From: Actinacidiphila yeochonensis CN732
GTDB taxonomy: Bacteria > Actinomycetota > Actinomycetes > Streptomycetales > Streptomycetaceae
Reading direction: 5' to 3'
NCBI RefSeq assembly: GCF_000745345.1
Contig: NZ_JQNR01000005.1
Coordinates: forward strand, 1,302,001-1,366,000
Length of the DNA stretch: 64,000 nt
Both the position numbers and the translations under genes were made by a program. Position 1 is the stretch's first letter. Each line of letters starts with the position of its first letter. The notes below the pieces were generated by a model that did no database searches, was not told where the DNA came from, and saw nothing but the letters and a program-made list of their open reading frames with translations. Positions 53,940 to 61,996 of this stretch are shown one piece after another.

Positions 53940-55022
53940 ATGCCGCAGCGCACTCCGAGTACCGCGTCCGCCTCCCTTCTCACCGCCGCTGCCGCAGCGG
54001 CCTCGCTCGTTCTCGTCGCGGGCTGCTCGTCCTCATCCGGCTCCGCCGCCTCACCCTCCGCGTCTTCCGCGGCGAAGGCGACGTCGGCCGCGGCCGAGCA
54101 GCCGCTGCTCCGTGCCGGTGAGGCCGACAAGGTCGTCGACACCTACCAGAGCCTCAACAACCAGGCCAACGCCCGACGCAGCCTCGCACTGATGGCCAAG
54201 GCCGACGGCGGCGCGATGCTCGCCGCCGACAAGGGGTACTTCACGCAGCTGCCCAAGCTGGACCAGAAGGAGGTCGCGGAGAACCTGGCGCCGTTCGCGT
54301 ACGTCCAGCGCTCGTTCTTCATACCGCCGGCCTCCGCGAAGGCGGACTGGTTCGTGATGAAGGCCGCGCTCGCGGACCTCAAGGACGGCAAGGCGGGCGC
54401 ACCGGCGACCACGTTCACCCGCTTCCTCGTCTTCCAGCACCTGAGCGGCGGTTGGCGCGCGGTGGCCGCGGGCGACTTCTCCGGGGACGAGCAGAAGGAC
54501 ATCCCGGCCCTGGCCCTGGACCGCAGCGGGCTGGCGACGGTGGTCGCCCCCGCCGCCAGGATCGGCACCTCGACGCCGAGCGGCCTGGCCAGTGCGGTCG
54601 CCGACCTGTACGCCACCGGAGGCGAGAAGTCCGACCTGGCGAAGACCAAGGAACGCGACGACGCGATATCCGTCCACACCGACCGCGGCAACCAGATGGA
54701 CGACCACGCCTACGCCGACTACAAGGCCGCCCGCCCGCCCGTCGGGGCGACCTTCGCGGTGCGCACCGCGGACGGCGGCGCCCTGGTGCTCAGCGACAGC
54801 GCCGTCGACGAGACGGTGCTCGCGAAGGACCTCAGTGCCTACGTCACCCTGGGCAAGAGCCTGCAGCCGTTCGTCAAGAACGGTTCCGCGCACATGGAGC
54901 AGGTGGTCCAGCACGACATGCAGTCACAGATCGGGGTCGTCACCCGTTCGGGTAGCACCTCCGTGTACGGCATCGACCAGCAGACCATCGGCATCGACGC
55001 CACACCGATGAGCGCGGTCTGA
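53940..55022 (+). CDS. Lipoprotein, function unknown
   Basis: This is a 360-residue lipoprotein with lipobox LVAGC, followed by a Ser/Ala-rich linker (about 30-50). The rest is a mixed alpha/beta protein without recognised motifs (VDTYQSLNNQANARRS, PKLDQKEVAENLAPFAYVQRSFFIPP). GGGGGATC precedes ATG 53940. The gene ends just before a decayed region. Confidence 0.78.
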   Translation: MPQRTPSTASASLLTAAAAAASLVLVAGCSSSSGSAASPSASSAAKATSAAAEQPLLRAGEADKVVDTYQSLNNQANARRSLALMAKADGGAMLAADKGYFTQLPKLDQKEVAENLAPFAYVQRSFFIPPASAKADWFVMKAALADLKDGKAGAPATTFTRFLVFQHLSGGWRAVAAGDFSGDEQKDIPALALDRSGLATVVAPAARIGTSTPSGLASAVADLYATGGEKSDLAKTKERDDAISVHTDRGNQMDDHAYADYKAARPPVGATFAVRTADGGALVLSDSAVDETVLAKDLSAYVTLGKSLQPFVKNGSAHMEQVVQHDMQSQIGVVTRSGSTSVYGIDQQTIGIDATPMSAV

Positions 55023-55109
55023 CCTCCGTGGCCCTGCGCGGCGGGGCGCGTACCCCTTCCGCGCCGGCGTCGTCCGCGCCGGCCGGAAGGCTCGCGGCCA
55101 GCGCCACAG

Positions 55110-55440
55110 CTTCAGGCCGTGCCGGGTGGTGACCTTCCCGGCACGGACCGCGCCGTCCAGGGCACGCACGGTCTCCTCCACCGGGGTGTGCCGGTCCCAC
55201 AAGTGAACCCAGTAGAGGTCGATGTGGCCGGTGCGGAGCCGCCGCAGGCCCGTCTCCAACGACAACGCCAGGTTCTTGCGGTGGTTGCCGGCGGCGTTCG
55301 GCTCGCTGCCGTCCCCGGGAGGCCGTGTACTCCGCAGCCAGGACGAACCTGTCGCGGCCCGTCGAGGAGTTCGCCCAGGATGTCCTCGCTCTGCCCGCCC
55401 CGGTAGTCGACCGCCGAGTCGACGACGGTCCACCGCCTGG
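55110..55440 (-). pseudogene. Broken aldo/keto reductase remnant
   Basis: Reading on the minus strand, three frames each carry part of one aldo/keto reductase: VDSAVDYRGGQSEDILGELL, then GRDRFVLAAEYTASRGR, then NHRKNLALSLETGLRRLR with IDLYWVHLWDRHTPVEETV. Two frameshifts (near 55370 and 55320) separate them, the N-terminal strand is missing, and homology stops after RAGKV. A functional enzyme is excluded. It lies next to an intact dihydrofolate-reductase-like gene at the edge of the decayed region. Confidence 0.8.
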
Positions 55441-55452
55441 CGCGGTACGGCT

Positions 55453-56097
55453 TCAGCCGTCGCGCTCGACACCGCGATCGGGAGCGCTCATGTCCCCGGT
55501 ACCGGGCGTACCCTCGGCGAGGCCGTAGCGCAGGTACACGGTGCCGTTGGGGCCGGCTGCCGGCGCTTCGAGGAGTGTGAGGCTGGTGGGCACGGCGCCG
55601 CCGTCGAACACCTTCTTCCCGACGCCGAGCGTGATCGGGTGCACCCAGAGGTCGAGACGGTCGAAGAGCTTCTCGCGCAGGAGGGACTGCACCAGGTCCA
55701 GGCTCCCGACGACCTTCACATGCTCGTGCCGGTCACGGAGCTCGCGCACCGCCCCGGCCAGGTCCGGACCCAGCAGGGTGGAACCCGCCCACGAGAGGTC
55801 GGGGTTGCCGCGGGAGGCCACGTACTTCGGGACGCGGTTGAAGAGCGCGGCGATCTCGTTGTCCTCCCCACCCTTCTGATGCGGCCAGTAGGCGGCGAAG
55901 ATGTCGTACGTCCGCCGTCCGAGCAGGAGCGCGTCCGTGCCCTCGTACGCGGCACCGACCTGCGCCCCCGTGACCTCGTCCACCAGCGGCGCCTGCCAGC
56001 CGCCGAACGGGAACCCCGCCGGATCCTCGTCAGGTCCGCCTGGCGCCTGACCGACGAGGTCGAGGGTCGCGAACAGCTCGATGTGAATGAGTCCCAC
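55453..56097 (-). CDS. Dihydrofolate reductase-family (RibD C-terminal-like) protein
   Basis: This is a 214-residue protein of the DHFR/RibD-C superfamily. The opening IHIELFATLDLVGQAPGGPDEDP, LLLGRRTYDIFAAYW, VKVVGSLDLVQSLLREKLFDRL and PITLGVGKKVFDGG are all family features. It probably binds NADPH; the substrate is unknown. GTG 56097 follows GGGAG. It is not a folate-pathway DHFR, since it lacks that context. Confidence 0.88.
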   Translation of the reverse strand: MGLIHIELFATLDLVGQAPGGPDEDPAGFPFGGWQAPLVDEVTGAQVGAAYEGTDALLLGRRTYDIFAAYWPHQKGGEDNEIAALFNRVPKYVASRGNPDLSWAGSTLLGPDLAGAVRELRDRHEHVKVVGSLDLVQSLLREKLFDRLDLWVHPITLGVGKKVFDGGAVPTSLTLLEAPAAGPNGTVYLRYGLAEGTPGTGDMSAPDRGVERDG

Positions 56098-56220
56098 GCC
56101 TTGCTCCCAAGAGTCGGTTGTCCCGGTTGCTCCGGTTGTTCCGGATGTCCCGGTCAAGGGGTAGACCCGTCGCCCTCGGCGGACTCATCGCTGCCGAAGC
56201 CGCCCGTTTCGTACGCACCG

Positions 56221-56264
56221 ATGGAGCGGACGGCGGAGACCGAACCCGCGCCCTGAGCTCCCGA
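56221..56264 (-). repeat. Degenerate tRNA-Gly 3'-half copy D
   Basis: Over 44 bp it aligns without gaps to the 3' half and flank of the intact tRNA-Gly (61398-61441), with 9 mismatches. It has the same orientation as the other copies. It is likely the oldest remnant of an insertion site. Confidence 0.65.
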
Positions 56265-56403
56265 GACGCTGAAGACGAGGTCTGCCCAGAGGGACCGACG
56301 TTGCCCGCATAGACTCGACTCGGCCCGCGTCGGTCAGGAGTTGCACCCCCAGCTACTGACCCGTTGTGGAGGGGACCAGCCCGTTCAAGCCGGGCCGGGT
56401 GGG

Positions 56404-56460
56404 GGTTGCTCGGGGATTCGTTCGCCGGAAGAGCCGACGCATCCGACAAGGGTCTGGTCC
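56404..56460 (-). pseudogene. C-terminal remnant of a paralogue of the 58158 gene
   Basis: On the minus strand this reads DQTLVGCVGSSGE, similar to NRPTHVGFFGSSGD at the end of the gene at 58158. The DNA of 56404-56446 also resembles 58145-58187. No upstream part of the gene is found here. Confidence 0.55.
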
Positions 56461-56557
56461 TCCGGCCGGTGTCCGATGGCCACGGCCTATGCGATGACTG
56501 ACTCCCGGAAACGCGTACCGGGCCTTCGACGGGCATCGCGAATTTCGTTGCCTCGTT

Positions 56558-56935
56558 TCATGACGACTCAAGCCTGTCGGCTCGTTCCAGCAACTCGTGG
56601 GCCGTTTGGTCCCAGTCCGGACCGAAACTCAGAAGATCCACACCGGCCTCCCGGAGTAGAGCCGCGTCATCCGGCCGTTGGAGACAGGCCAATCGGAACG
56701 CCAGGTTCCGTGCCCAGACGGGCATGTCCATCCAGTCCTTCGAGAATTCTTCGCGCACAACGGAGACGATCGTTTCGGCGTCTGCGAAAGTGACGGCCTC
56801 GATGAATGACCGAGCGGCGTCCGGTAGTGGTGTGTCGCGACTCTGTATACGCCATCCGGTGTTCTGGCGTCGGGGTCCGTCGCCGGTCCCCGTGGCCGCA
56901 TCGTGGACAACGGCGTGCTCAGCAGTATCCGCCAC
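56558..56935 (-). CDS. Hypothetical protein, 125 residues
   Basis: This open frame encodes a soluble protein (SFIEAVTFADAETIVSVVREEF, WMDMPVWARNLAFRLACLQ, LLREAGVDLLSFGPDWD) with no recognised domain. The helical, amphipathic middle looks like real coding sequence. The GTG start at 56935 is not well supported, and a different frame upstream (to 57081) also looks protein-like, so the gene may be frameshifted. It lies in the decayed island. Confidence 0.5.
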   Translation of the reverse strand: MADTAEHAVVHDAATGTGDGPRRQNTGWRIQSRDTPLPDAARSFIEAVTFADAETIVSVVREEFSKDWMDMPVWARNLAFRLACLQRPDDAALLREAGVDLLSFGPDWDQTAHELLERADRLESS

Positions 56936-57167
56936 CGCGTTGGCCTCTGCGCCGGCAGCGGCTCCAGCCGCGGGATATCGCCGAGTCGATCCCTGGCAGC
57001 CGCCCCGGACACCTGGCGCCAGTGCTGGACGTAGCCGCGAGCGGCGTCGCCGTCATGAGAGTCGCGTTGGAGCCACTCCAACTGCTCCGTCCTCGCCGGA
57101 CAGATGAGACGCGTCGACCACCTGGAGAGCCGGGACGAGCAGGAGGCGGTGGTGCGATGGCCGCGGT

Positions 57168-57463
57168 CTATCGGTCGTGAAGGACGGTGGGTCGGGTGAC
57201 GGGGACGACAGTGAGGAGGCCGTCGAGGCCCTTGTCGTCCTCGGGATTGGTGGTGAAGAGGGGGAGTTCTTCGGCGATGGCGATGGCGGCGATCACGAGG
57301 TCCGCGCCCCGGCGACCCGGCGCCGTTGCTTGTGGCCGGCTCCGATCACGACGGCGCAGACCCTGCCGTAGATGCGGGCGGCTTCGGCGTCGAAGGGGAT
57401 GGGGTCGAGCTCGTTCTCAGCGCGTTGCAGGATGTCGAGGCGCCGGCCGCGCTCAGCGGGCAT
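57168..57463 (-). pseudogene. Truncated and frameshifted PIN-domain toxin (VapC-like)
   Basis: This follows the Phd antitoxin and overlaps its end. The first frame (ILQRAENELDPIPFDAEAARIYGRV) and, after a frameshift near 57300, a second frame (DLVIAAIAIAEELPLFTTNPEDDKGLDGLLTVVPV) together match the last two-thirds of a PIN-domain ribonuclease. The N-terminal strand with the first catalytic Asp is absent. The toxin is therefore inactive. Confidence 0.8.
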
Positions 57464-57722
57464 AAGGGTCGTCCGTCTCCTGCTCGGCTGTGGCGTCCTG
57501 GCCGACCCGGAACACGTCGAGCAAGACCTCCGACGCCGTGCGGGACATGGCCGCGAACTCCGAGCACGGAACGAACCGCCGCCGGTGACCGAGCGGGATG
57601 AGTTCCCCGATCCGGTGCCCGTCGCGCGTGACGGTGAAGGGCTGGCCGCCCTGGACGGCATCCATGATCTCTTTGGACCGGCTGCGCAGATCGCGCTGGG
57701 TGACCTCGGGCTGAGCTGGCAC
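57453..57722 (-). CDS. Phd/YefM-type antitoxin, orphan
   Basis: This is an 89-residue antitoxin (VTQRDLRSRSKEIMDAVQGGQPFTVTRDGHRIGELIPLG), intact by length. It normally blocks a PIN-type toxin and represses its own promoter. Here the toxin downstream is broken, so this antitoxin survives alone. The GTG start has its purine-rich site very close. Confidence 0.85.
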   Translation of the reverse strand: MPAQPEVTQRDLRSRSKEIMDAVQGGQPFTVTRDGHRIGELIPLGHRRRFVPCSEFAAMSRTASEVLLDVFRVGQDATAEQETDDPYAR

Positions 57723-57839
57723 TCCTCCACGCTAGCGCCCTGTGCCACTACGTGCCGCGAGCCGCTCATGGGCGACCGGAAACGCGAAGGTCGCTCTGGG
57801 CGCGGTGGCAACCGAGGCATGTCCTGGACGCGGCTGTTC

Positions 57840-58106
57840 ACCCCGGGGTGAAGACGGCTCTGGCGTCGGCACGGACACACATCAACACCCGCCTCGGCCT
57901 CGGAGATTACGTCGCCGGTTGGGTGCACAAGATAGGAGGTCGCGTCGCCTGGGGATTCCGGATCGAAAACGAAGTGCTCTCCGGATGGCAGTTGGATCAC
58001 CATCTCGGTCTCGATGTGCAGTTCACAATCCAAGCCCATCAGAACCGCAAGAACTCCATCAAGGCGGGCGCGAGTGACTGCTCGACCTTGAATGTTGAGG
58101 TTCATG
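57840..58106 (-). pseudogene. Possible gene remnant starting MNLNIQGRAV
   Basis: A frame from ATG 58106 reads protein-like for about 75 residues (MNLNIQGRAVTRARLDGVL, ELHIETEMVIQLPSGEHFVFDP, TSYLVHPTGDVISEAEAGVDV) and then loses character. I do not recognise the family. It may be a truncated gene. The plus-strand frame over the same DNA is less convincing. Confidence 0.4.
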
Positions 58107-58157
58107 TTTACCGCCCTGCCGGAAGTGGATAAGTGCCGTCGAGGGTTGTTCGGGGAC

Positions 58158-58631
58158 TCAGTCGCCGGAAGAGCCGAAGAATCCAACATGGGTAGGTCGG
58201 TTGTCGGTGCAGAGGATCACATAGACGCCCGTCCAGCGCATGCGGTCTTCGGCGAGCAAAGTCGTGTCCTCGGCCATGGGCCTCCGGTTGCGCATGGCCG
58301 CATATGAGTGTGCCATCGCGTCTTCGTACTGCTTCACGGTCGGGCGATCCGTGCCGAAGTGGTGTACGAGTCGAGCCCTGGGCAGTGGGCGAACGGTGAA
58401 GTAGTCCGTCCCTCGTACGGGCTCGGTCGTATCGACTATCCATCGCACGTCCAGAATCGAATGAGTCCCCTCCTCGCTCATGAACTCCTCGTCCTCGTAG
58501 AGTTCTGTAAGGCTCGCGTACTCCTCGCCGTCGCCGTAGATCTGCTGGAAGACCTCGTCGTGCAACGCTTTGAGTGTCGCCTCGACACTTCCGCTGTACG
58601 GAGTGATGTAGTCCCACCCGCTGGCACCCAT
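58158..58631 (-). CDS. Hypothetical protein (MGASGWDYITPY family)
   Basis: This 157-residue soluble protein opens MGASGWDYITPYSGSVEATL and has an acidic middle (ELYEDEEFMSEEGTHSILDVR). Proteins with this opening recur in streptomycetes, often in variable regions, and might be immunity-like, but this is not established. ATG 58631 follows a GGGGG run. A remnant of a second copy lies at 56404-56460. Confidence 0.7.
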   Translation of the reverse strand: MGASGWDYITPYSGSVEATLKALHDEVFQQIYGDGEEYASLTELYEDEEFMSEEGTHSILDVRWIVDTTEPVRGTDYFTVRPLPRARLVHHFGTDRPTVKQYEDAMAHSYAAMRNRRPMAEDTTLLAEDRMRWTGVYVILCTDNRPTHVGFFGSSGD

Positions 58632-59223
58632 GACCAACCCCCGTTCCGTAGTGGACGCTCAACTGCCCTCTCACGGTAGGGGCCCGGTCTGACATCCGGT
58701 GATCGGCACGAGCGATCCGACAGCCGTCGCTCTCCCGGCTTCCGTACCGTCTGCCGTCTCTCCGCACTCTCCGCACTCCCCGGGCGATGGCCCCCACGCG
58801 GCGTGCCCGACGCGAGCGGCCGTCGAAGGCGGGCGTGGTCAAAGTCCACGGTCCGCCGTCTTGCTGTTGCCGAATTCGCACGAAGACGACGTGCTGCTCC
58901 CGATACGGGCGAAGCGAAAAAAGCCCCAGGAACCCATTCCCGGGGCTTCACATGGAGCGGATGAAGGGAATCGAACCGGCGCTGCGAGCTGGGGAATCAC
59001 AGCCGCTCTGCCGACATCAGTGCTGGTCGCCGGCGCGTGCGCTCCTGAAGTGTTGACTGAGACGCCGCCGCTGGTGCCCATGGTTGAGCGAGTTGGACCG
59101 CCGCGCGTGGTGCGGAAGTGGCACACGGCGGCGGTTCGCAGGGTCCGCTGAGCGGCATGACGGCGGTGGCTCCGCGGCGGGAAAGTCCGTCGCGCGAGCG
59201 GCCGGAGCCGCGCCGTTGGTCGT
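58632..59223. other. Intergenic region with tRNA-like copy C
   Basis: No gene is recognised. It holds a tRNA-Gly 3'-half copy (58959-58997) with its own hairpin (58922-58949), in the same arrangement as at the intact tRNA. Confidence 0.6.
58959..58997 (-). repeat. tRNA-Gly 3'-half copy C with adjacent hairpin
   Basis: This 39-bp stretch matches the intact tRNA-Gly from the anticodon loop to the acceptor end (61404-61442) with 5 mismatches. The tRNA terminator-like hairpin (58922-58949) is conserved beside it. The 5' half of the tRNA is absent. It shares the next bases (GTGATTCCC on the minus strand) with copy B but not with the intact gene. Confidence 0.8.
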
Positions 59224-60159
59224 TCAGGGAACGAGGTGGCCCCCGGCGCGGAACAGCTCGTACCACTCGGCCCGGGTGAGCCGCAGTTCGGAGCCCTGAG
59301 CGGCGCCCGCGACGCGCTCCGGGCTGGTGGTGCCGAGCACGACCTGCATCTGAGCGGGGTGGCGGGTGATCCAGGCGGTCGCGATGGCAATGGCGGGGAC
59401 GTCGTACTGGGCGGCGAGCCGGTCGATGACGGCGTTGAGCTCGGGGTAGTCCGGCGAGCCGAGGAAGACACCGGTGAAGAAACCGGCCTGGAAGGGAGAC
59501 CACGCCTGGACGGTGATGTCGTTCAGACGGCAGTAGTCGACGATCCCTCCGCCGTCGAGGGTGGCCGACTGCTGCTCTGCGAGCATGTTCGCGGCGACCC
59601 CTTGGGCGACGATCGGCGCGTGTGTGATCGAGAGCTGGAGCTGGTTGGCCACGATGGGCTGACGCACGTACCTGCGCAGCAGGTCGATCTGCCGAGGCGT
59701 GTGGTTCGAGACACCGAAGGCGCGAACCTTGCCCGAGGATTCGAGCTCGTCGAAGGCGCGGGCCACCTCTTCGGGCTCGACGAGCGCGTCGGGGCGGTGC
59801 AGCAGCAGGATGTCGATACGGTCGGTCCGCAGGGCCGTGAGCGAGGCCTCGACCGATGTGACGATGTGCTCGTAGGAGAAGTCGTAGTACGGCCCGTCCG
59901 GCACGATTCCGGCCTTGGTCTGGATCGTGATCTCGTCACGCTGCGACGGGCTCAGCGCCATCGCGTCGGCGAAGCGGCGTTCGCAGGCGTGCAGTTCGCC
60001 ACCGTAGATGTCGGCGTGGTCGACGAAGTCGATCCCCGCGTCGCGCGCGGTGCGGACGAGTTCGCGGATGTCCTCGTCGGTCTTTTCGGCGATCCGCATC
60101 AGGCCGAGCACGACGTTCGGGGCGAGGATGTCGGTGCCAGGCAAGGTGAAGGTCTTCAC
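59224..60159 (-). CDS. Aldo/keto reductase (YdhF-like)
   Basis: This 311-residue NADPH-dependent oxidoreductase has the AKR barrel opening NVVLGLMRIAEKTDEDIREL, the catalytic Asp/Tyr region GIDFVDHADIYGGE, the Lys strand ITIQTKAGI, and the His region ILLLHRPDALVEPEEV. It is complete, with AAAGGAA before GTG 60159. It is the only gene between tRNA-like copies C and B, so it may have arrived as the cargo of an inserted element. Confidence 0.92.
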   Translation of the reverse strand: MKTFTLPGTDILAPNVVLGLMRIAEKTDEDIRELVRTARDAGIDFVDHADIYGGELHACERRFADAMALSPSQRDEITIQTKAGIVPDGPYYDFSYEHIVTSVEASLTALRTDRIDILLLHRPDALVEPEEVARAFDELESSGKVRAFGVSNHTPRQIDLLRRYVRQPIVANQLQLSITHAPIVAQGVAANMLAEQQSATLDGGGIVDYCRLNDITVQAWSPFQAGFFTGVFLGSPDYPELNAVIDRLAAQYDVPAIAIATAWITRHPAQMQVVLGTTSPERVAGAAQGSELRLTRAEWYELFRAGGHLVP

Positions 60160-60554
60160 GGCGGGATTCCTTTCGAAGCTCAGGCCTGCACAGTACAAGC
60201 GCGGCACCCCGCAGTTGAGGTCGGTGGGCACAGGGCCCGAGTCGCTCGCGCCGGCCACGGTGCGGCGTCGGGCCGCCGCTGCCCGGCACCGCCCGGCACC
60301 ACCCCGCACACCGCGAGACGTGGCCGTTGAGGAGGGGGACGGATGATCTGTACACACAAAGCCCCAGGTCCGCTGACCTGGGGCTCTGCAATGGACCCGG
60401 ATGACGGGAATCGAACCCGCGCTCTGAGCTTGGGAATCACGGTGGTCTACCACACCGGCGCCGCCCGTGCTCATCAGGAACCAAACGCTTCGACAGAGCA
60501 GCACTCACGGCCGGGATCATGGCGCTCGACCATCACGTCACGTGGGACAGCCTT
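60160..60554. other. Intergenic region with tRNA-like copy B
   Basis: No gene is recognised. It holds a hairpin (60360-60385) and the 39-bp tRNA-Gly copy (60398-60436). Confidence 0.6.
60398..60436 (-). repeat. tRNA-Gly 3'-half copy B (39 of 39 bp identical)
   Basis: These 39 bp are identical to 61404-61442 of the intact tRNA-Gly, from the anticodon loop through the acceptor stem. A hairpin like the tRNA terminator lies beside it (60360-60385). Identity over exactly this part of a tRNA is typical of attachment sites of integrative elements. Confidence 0.88.
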
Positions 60555-61139
60555 CTATGCCTTGACTGATGCGGCCGATCTGGCGGCCTGCTCGATCTTC
60601 GCGCAATAGGTGGCGCGGGCGGCCTCATCGATCTGCGTCTCATGCTCGGGGCGCGTCCCGGTTCGGCCGTCGACGCCTTCGCGCAGGATGTCAGCGTGCC
60701 CGGCATGCCGATTGGTCTCGCCGAGGACGTGAACCAGGACGGCGAACAGGTTCGTGTTGGCATAAGGCTCCGGCCACCACGGCACATGGCCGGCGGCATC
60801 GAGGGCAAGCTCGTCGATCGTCGCGTCTGAGTGTTCCCACGTGCGCCGGTAGGACTCGATGATCTGTTCGCGTGCCTCGTCCTCAACCGCCCATAGATCG
60901 CTGCCGTCGTGCTCCTGCCAGCGGGGCAGCGGTTCCGGGGAGGGCCGGTCGAAGACCTCGCCGAAGTACCTGGCCTCAACGCTGGCCACGTGTTTGACCA
61001 GGCTGAGGAGGTTGGTCCCGGTCACGGTCAAAGGTCGGCGGGCGTCGTACTCGGACAGGCCGTCGAGTTTCCAGATCAGCGCCATGCGGTCCCGCCGCAG
61101 TCTGCCGTGCAGGCTGGTCTTCGCGAATTCGTCGATCAT
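60555..61139 (-). CDS. DinB/DUF664-family protein
   Basis: This is a 194-residue four-helix-bundle protein of the DinB superfamily. Possible metal ligands are the His in LVKHVASVEARYF and the pair in HVLGETNRHAGHADILREG. Members are thiol- or metal-dependent enzymes of various kinds; the exact reaction is unknown. ATG 61139 is chosen; ATG 61157 would add six residues. It is the only gene between tRNA-like copy B and the intact tRNA. Confidence 0.9.
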   Translation of the reverse strand: MIDEFAKTSLHGRLRRDRMALIWKLDGLSEYDARRPLTVTGTNLLSLVKHVASVEARYFGEVFDRPSPEPLPRWQEHDGSDLWAVEDEAREQIIESYRRTWEHSDATIDELALDAAGHVPWWPEPYANTNLFAVLVHVLGETNRHAGHADILREGVDGRTGTRPEHETQIDEAARATYCAKIEQAARSAASVKA

Positions 61140-61365
61140 GCAGCATGAGCCTGCCATGGGCTACTCGTGGCCTCAAGATCCCGTACGCGGACCGCAACGA
61201 CCGGCAGAGCCGAAGCCTGGCCATGGCCACCGCCCTGAGCTACTCAAGAAGCTCGCGGAACCTGCCACGTGAGACAACCTCTTAGCCATAGCGACTATTC
61301 GCCGCCTTGTCGCTGCTAAGTCGGCACGATAGGGCGCGGTCTCCGAAAAATGGTTCAGAAAACAA

Positions 61366-61393
61366 AAGCCCCAGGAACTCATTCCTGGGGCTT
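61366..61393 (-). terminator. Terminator of the tRNA-Gly gene
   Basis: A 12-bp perfect stem (61366-61377 with 61382-61393) lies nine bases beyond the tRNA 3' end on the minus strand and is followed by T-rich sequence in that direction. Copies of it accompany tRNA-like copies B and C. Confidence 0.85.
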
Positions 61394-61401
61394 CGCAATG
61401 G

Positions 61402-61472
61402 AGCGGATGACGGGAATCGAACCCGCGCTCTGAGCTTGGGAAGCTCATGTTCTACCATTAAACTACATCCGC
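61402..61472 (-). tRNA. tRNA-Gly (anticodon CCC)
   Basis: The minus strand folds as a full cloverleaf: acceptor GCGGATG with CATCCGC, D-arm GTTTAATGGTAGAAC, anticodon stem TGAGC with GCTCA around the loop TTCCCAA (anticodon CCC), and T-arm GCGGGTTCGATTCCCGT. CCA is not encoded. The 3' half is repeated three more times upstream in the window coordinates. Confidence 0.95.
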
Positions 61473-61635
61473 CTGGACCCCGTTGTGGTGGGGCTTCCGC
61501 CGATACTGTACCGCATGGCGGGTGGGGTGTGGGGGAGTAGGCGGGGGATGGGGTCCGGTGTGGTGTTCCGGGGGGTGGGGGCGCGGTGGCCTAGTGTGTG
61601 GTGCCTCGGCCACGCGGAGTTGGGGAAGGGGCTTC

Positions 61636-61812
61636 ATGGAGCGCACCGTCGTTCGTTGTGTGGAGGGGCACGTGTTCAGTACCGCGAGGTTTCCGATGCA
61701 GCAGCTCGGGCCCGCGCGGCTCGGGCCGGGGCGGCTCTTGCGGTGCCCGAAGTGCGCGCGGCTGCGGAGTGCGGTGCCGGTGGGTGCCGTCATGGGTGGT
61801 TCGGGGAAGTGA
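61636..61812 (+). CDS. Small conserved Cys-rich (zinc-ribbon-like) protein
   Basis: This 58-residue protein carries RCVEGHVFST and LLRCPKCARLRS. The Cys and His pattern suggests a zinc ribbon. Near-identical small proteins accompany tRNA-Gly and dcd in streptomycetes as I recall it; the function is unknown to me. The ATG at 61636 follows AAGGGG. It marks the return to backbone sequence after the island. Confidence 0.75.
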   Translation: MERTVVRCVEGHVFSTARFPMQQLGPARLGPGRLLRCPKCARLRSAVPVGAVMGGSGK

Positions 61813-61996
61813 CCCCGGTCTCGGTGGGGCAGGCGTCCGTGGTGTGAGCGCCTGGTGCGCGCGCCCCCACCGGGCCCTGCGGGGCGCGGGGTTCGCGGTC
61901 CGCGGGGCCTCCGCCGCGGTGTGTACGGCCCCGGCCCGGGCGGCCGGGGCCGCGCCGTCTGCCGAGGTGAGGCACGCCCTCCGTTAGTCTCAGGGG

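Larger units (their letters stand above)
56098..56557. other. Decayed region with tRNA-like and gene remnants
   Basis: No intact gene is seen. It holds short GTCCCGGTT-like repeats (56110-56160), a degenerate tRNA-Gly 3'-half copy (56221-56264) and a fragment similar to the end of the gene at 58158 (56404-56460). Confidence 0.55.

Noticed and set aside
57752..58132. Plus-strand frame opposite the MNLNIQGRAV remnant
   Set aside because: The minus-strand reading is more protein-like and starts at a plausible ATG; the plus-strand frame has no ribosome site.
60398..60436. Second functional tRNA-Gly
   Set aside because: Only the 3' half from the anticodon loop onward is present; the sequence upstream cannot form the acceptor and D arms.
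55060..61480. Complete integrative element with integrase
   Set aside because: No integrase, excisionase or replication gene is readable between the tRNA-like copies; only cargo-type genes and remnants remain.
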